NCBI GenBank assembly: GCA_036567085.1
Contig: DATCVG010000109.1
Location: 1 to 6,510, forward strand
Source of the DNA: Methylopumilus sp036567085
GTDB taxonomy: Bacteria > Pseudomonadota > Gammaproteobacteria > Burkholderiales > Methylophilaceae
DNA length: 6,510 nucleotides
Direction: 5' to 3'
The translations under genes were made by a program, and so were the position numbers. Positions within the stretch are counted from its first letter, which is position 1, and the number at the start of each line of letters is the position of its first letter. The notes beneath the pieces were generated by a model that saw nothing but the letters and a program-made list of their open reading frames with translations, did not search any database and was not told the DNA's origin. Positions 5,689 to 6,510 of the stretch are shown one piece after another.

Positions 5689-6510
5689 TTAATAGCGATA
5701 GTGCTCAGGCTTGTAAGGGCCTTCTTCTTTAACCCCAATATACCTAGCTTGCGCTTCTGACAATTTTGTAAGTTGTGCATTTAATTTTTTCAATTGCAAG
5801 CGTGCTACTTTCTCGTCCAAGTGTTTCGGCAAAGTATAAACGCCCACAGGATATTTTTCAGCATGCGCAAATAATTCAATTTGAGCGATTGTTTGATTTG
5901 CGAAAGATGAGCTCATCACATAACTTGGATGACCTGTTCCACATCCTAAATTCACAAGTCTACCTTTTGCAAGCAAGATGATACGTTTGCCATCTTTGAA
6001 AATGACATGATCTACTTGCGGTTTAATCTCTTCCCATTTGCAATCGCTTAATGATGCAACATCAATCTCATTATCGAAATGGCCAATATTACAAACAATT
6101 GCTTGATCTTTCATGCGCGACATATGGTCACGAGTAATCACATGATAATTACCTGTCGCTGTCACAAAAATATCTGCATGCTCTGCTGCATAATCCATAG
6201 TCACTACGCGATATCCTTCCATCGCAGCTTGAAGCGCACAAATAGGATCAATTTCAGTCACCCACACTTGGGCTGATAAAGCACGAAGTGCTTGTGCTGA
6301 ACCCTTCCCTACATCGCCATATCCAGCTACAACTGCCACTTTACCTGCAATCATGACATCCGTTGCGCGCTTAATAGCATCTACTAATGATTCACGGCAA
6401 CCATAAAGATTATCAAATTTAGATTTGGTCACTGAATCATTCACATTAATAGCAGGGAAAGCTAATTTGCCTTCTTTATGCATTTGATATAAACGATGAA
6501 CACCTGTAGT
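5689..6510 (-). CDS. ahcY: S-adenosylhomocysteine hydrolase, C-terminal part (5' end beyond right edge)
   Basis: The frame is open from the right edge to the TAA at 5691-5689, giving the last 273 residues of a protein normally of about 430-470. It begins inside the conserved TTGVHRLYQM segment, so the Met at 6483 is internal and not a start. The enzyme reversibly splits S-adenosylhomocysteine to adenosine and homocysteine, using bound NAD, in the cytosol. In partial numbering, NVNDSVTKSKFDNLYG (22-37) carries the active-site Lys29, Asp33 and Asn34 (human Lys186, Asp190 and Asn191). GYGDVGKG (63-70) is the NAD-binding Rossmann turn. GHFDNEID, NLGCGTGHPSYVM and the C-terminal KPEHYRY, which closes over the NAD of the neighbouring subunit, are also present. 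The extra EIKPQVDHVIFKDGKRIIL segment fits the longer bacterial form. metF follows after 2 nt. Any SAH riboswitch, known upstream of ahcY in many betaproteobacteria, would lie outside the window. Confidence 0.97.
   Translation of the reverse strand, partial: TTGVHRLYQMHKEGKLAFPAINVNDSVTKSKFDNLYGCRESLVDAIKRATDVMIAGKVAVVAGYGDVGKGSAQALRALSAQVWVTEIDPICALQAAMEGYRVVTMDYAAEHADIFVTATGNYHVITRDHMSRMKDQAIVCNIGHFDNEIDVASLSDCKWEEIKPQVDHVIFKDGKRIILLAKGRLVNLGCGTGHPSYVMSSSFANQTIAQIELFAHAEKYPVGVYTLPKHLDEKVARLQLKKLNAQLTKLSEAQARYIGVKEEGPYKPEHYRY

Noticed and set aside
5775..5981. Plus-strand open frame of 68 codons
   Set aside because: It is antisense to the conserved C-terminal part of ahcY and a shadow of that gene's codon pattern.
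6079..6276. Plus-strand open frame of 65 codons
   Set aside because: It is antisense to the ahcY NAD-binding region, and its His- and Ile-rich product is typical of a reverse-frame shadow.
6481..6483. ATG at 6483 as the start of ahcY
   Set aside because: The frame continues to the window edge with TTGVHRLYQ, a conserved internal AhcY sequence, so this Met is internal.
1..6510. tRNA or rRNA genes, CRISPR array, insertion sequence, phage or defence genes
   Set aside because: Nearly all of the window is accounted for by housekeeping genes with clear motifs. No cloverleaf, spaced repeats, transposase or terminal inverted repeats were seen.

Overview
The window holds seven protein-coding genes from a compact, A+T-rich bacterial chromosome. 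Five are complete and two are cut by the window edges. The order def-fmt-rsmB-DUF4390-ntrY on one strand, with smg (DUF494) divergent from def, is a typical betaproteobacterial arrangement. Low G+C, overlapping or nearly touching genes, and directly adjacent ahcY and metF suggest a streamlined Methylophilaceae-type organism (the freshwater Methylopumilus / marine OM43 sort). The class-level placement is fairly safe. The family-level one is inference from gene order and base composition, with no database search.

Layout on the minus strand, read from about 4300 down to 1: a short intergenic region with a likely promoter; def (peptide deformylase); fmt (Met-tRNA formyltransferase); rsmB (16S rRNA m5C967 methyltransferase); a secreted DUF4390 protein; and the N-terminal 300 residues of an NtrY-type sensor histidine kinase that runs off the left edge. 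Gaps are 18 and 5 nt, then overlaps of about 23 and 4 nt, so this looks like one translationally coupled operon. fmt adds the N-formyl group used in initiation and def removes it from finished chains. rsmB modifies the ribosome, and DUF4390-ntrY is an envelope/signalling tail.

On the plus strand, smg (4392-4853) is read divergently from def with its own good ribosome binding site. It collides tail to tail with metF, and the two stop codons overlap within one CTAG. On the minus strand from the right edge, the C-terminal part of ahcY (S-adenosylhomocysteine hydrolase) is followed 2 nt later by metF (methylenetetrahydrofolate reductase). Together they recycle the methyl cycle: AhcY clears the product of SAM-dependent methyltransferases such as RsmB and yields homocysteine, and MetF makes the 5-methyl-THF used to remethylate it.

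The only non-coding stretch of note is the 177-nt region 4215-4391. It carries overlapping candidate -10 boxes for the two divergent units. The predicted def leader contains an isolated perfect Shine-Dalgarno sequence followed by a TTG-TAG start-stop pair. No RNA gene, mobile element or CRISPR array is visible, and I found no clear sign of an undescribed multi-gene system. The points worth checking are the def leader, the absence of dprA from its usual place, and the CTAG tail overlap.
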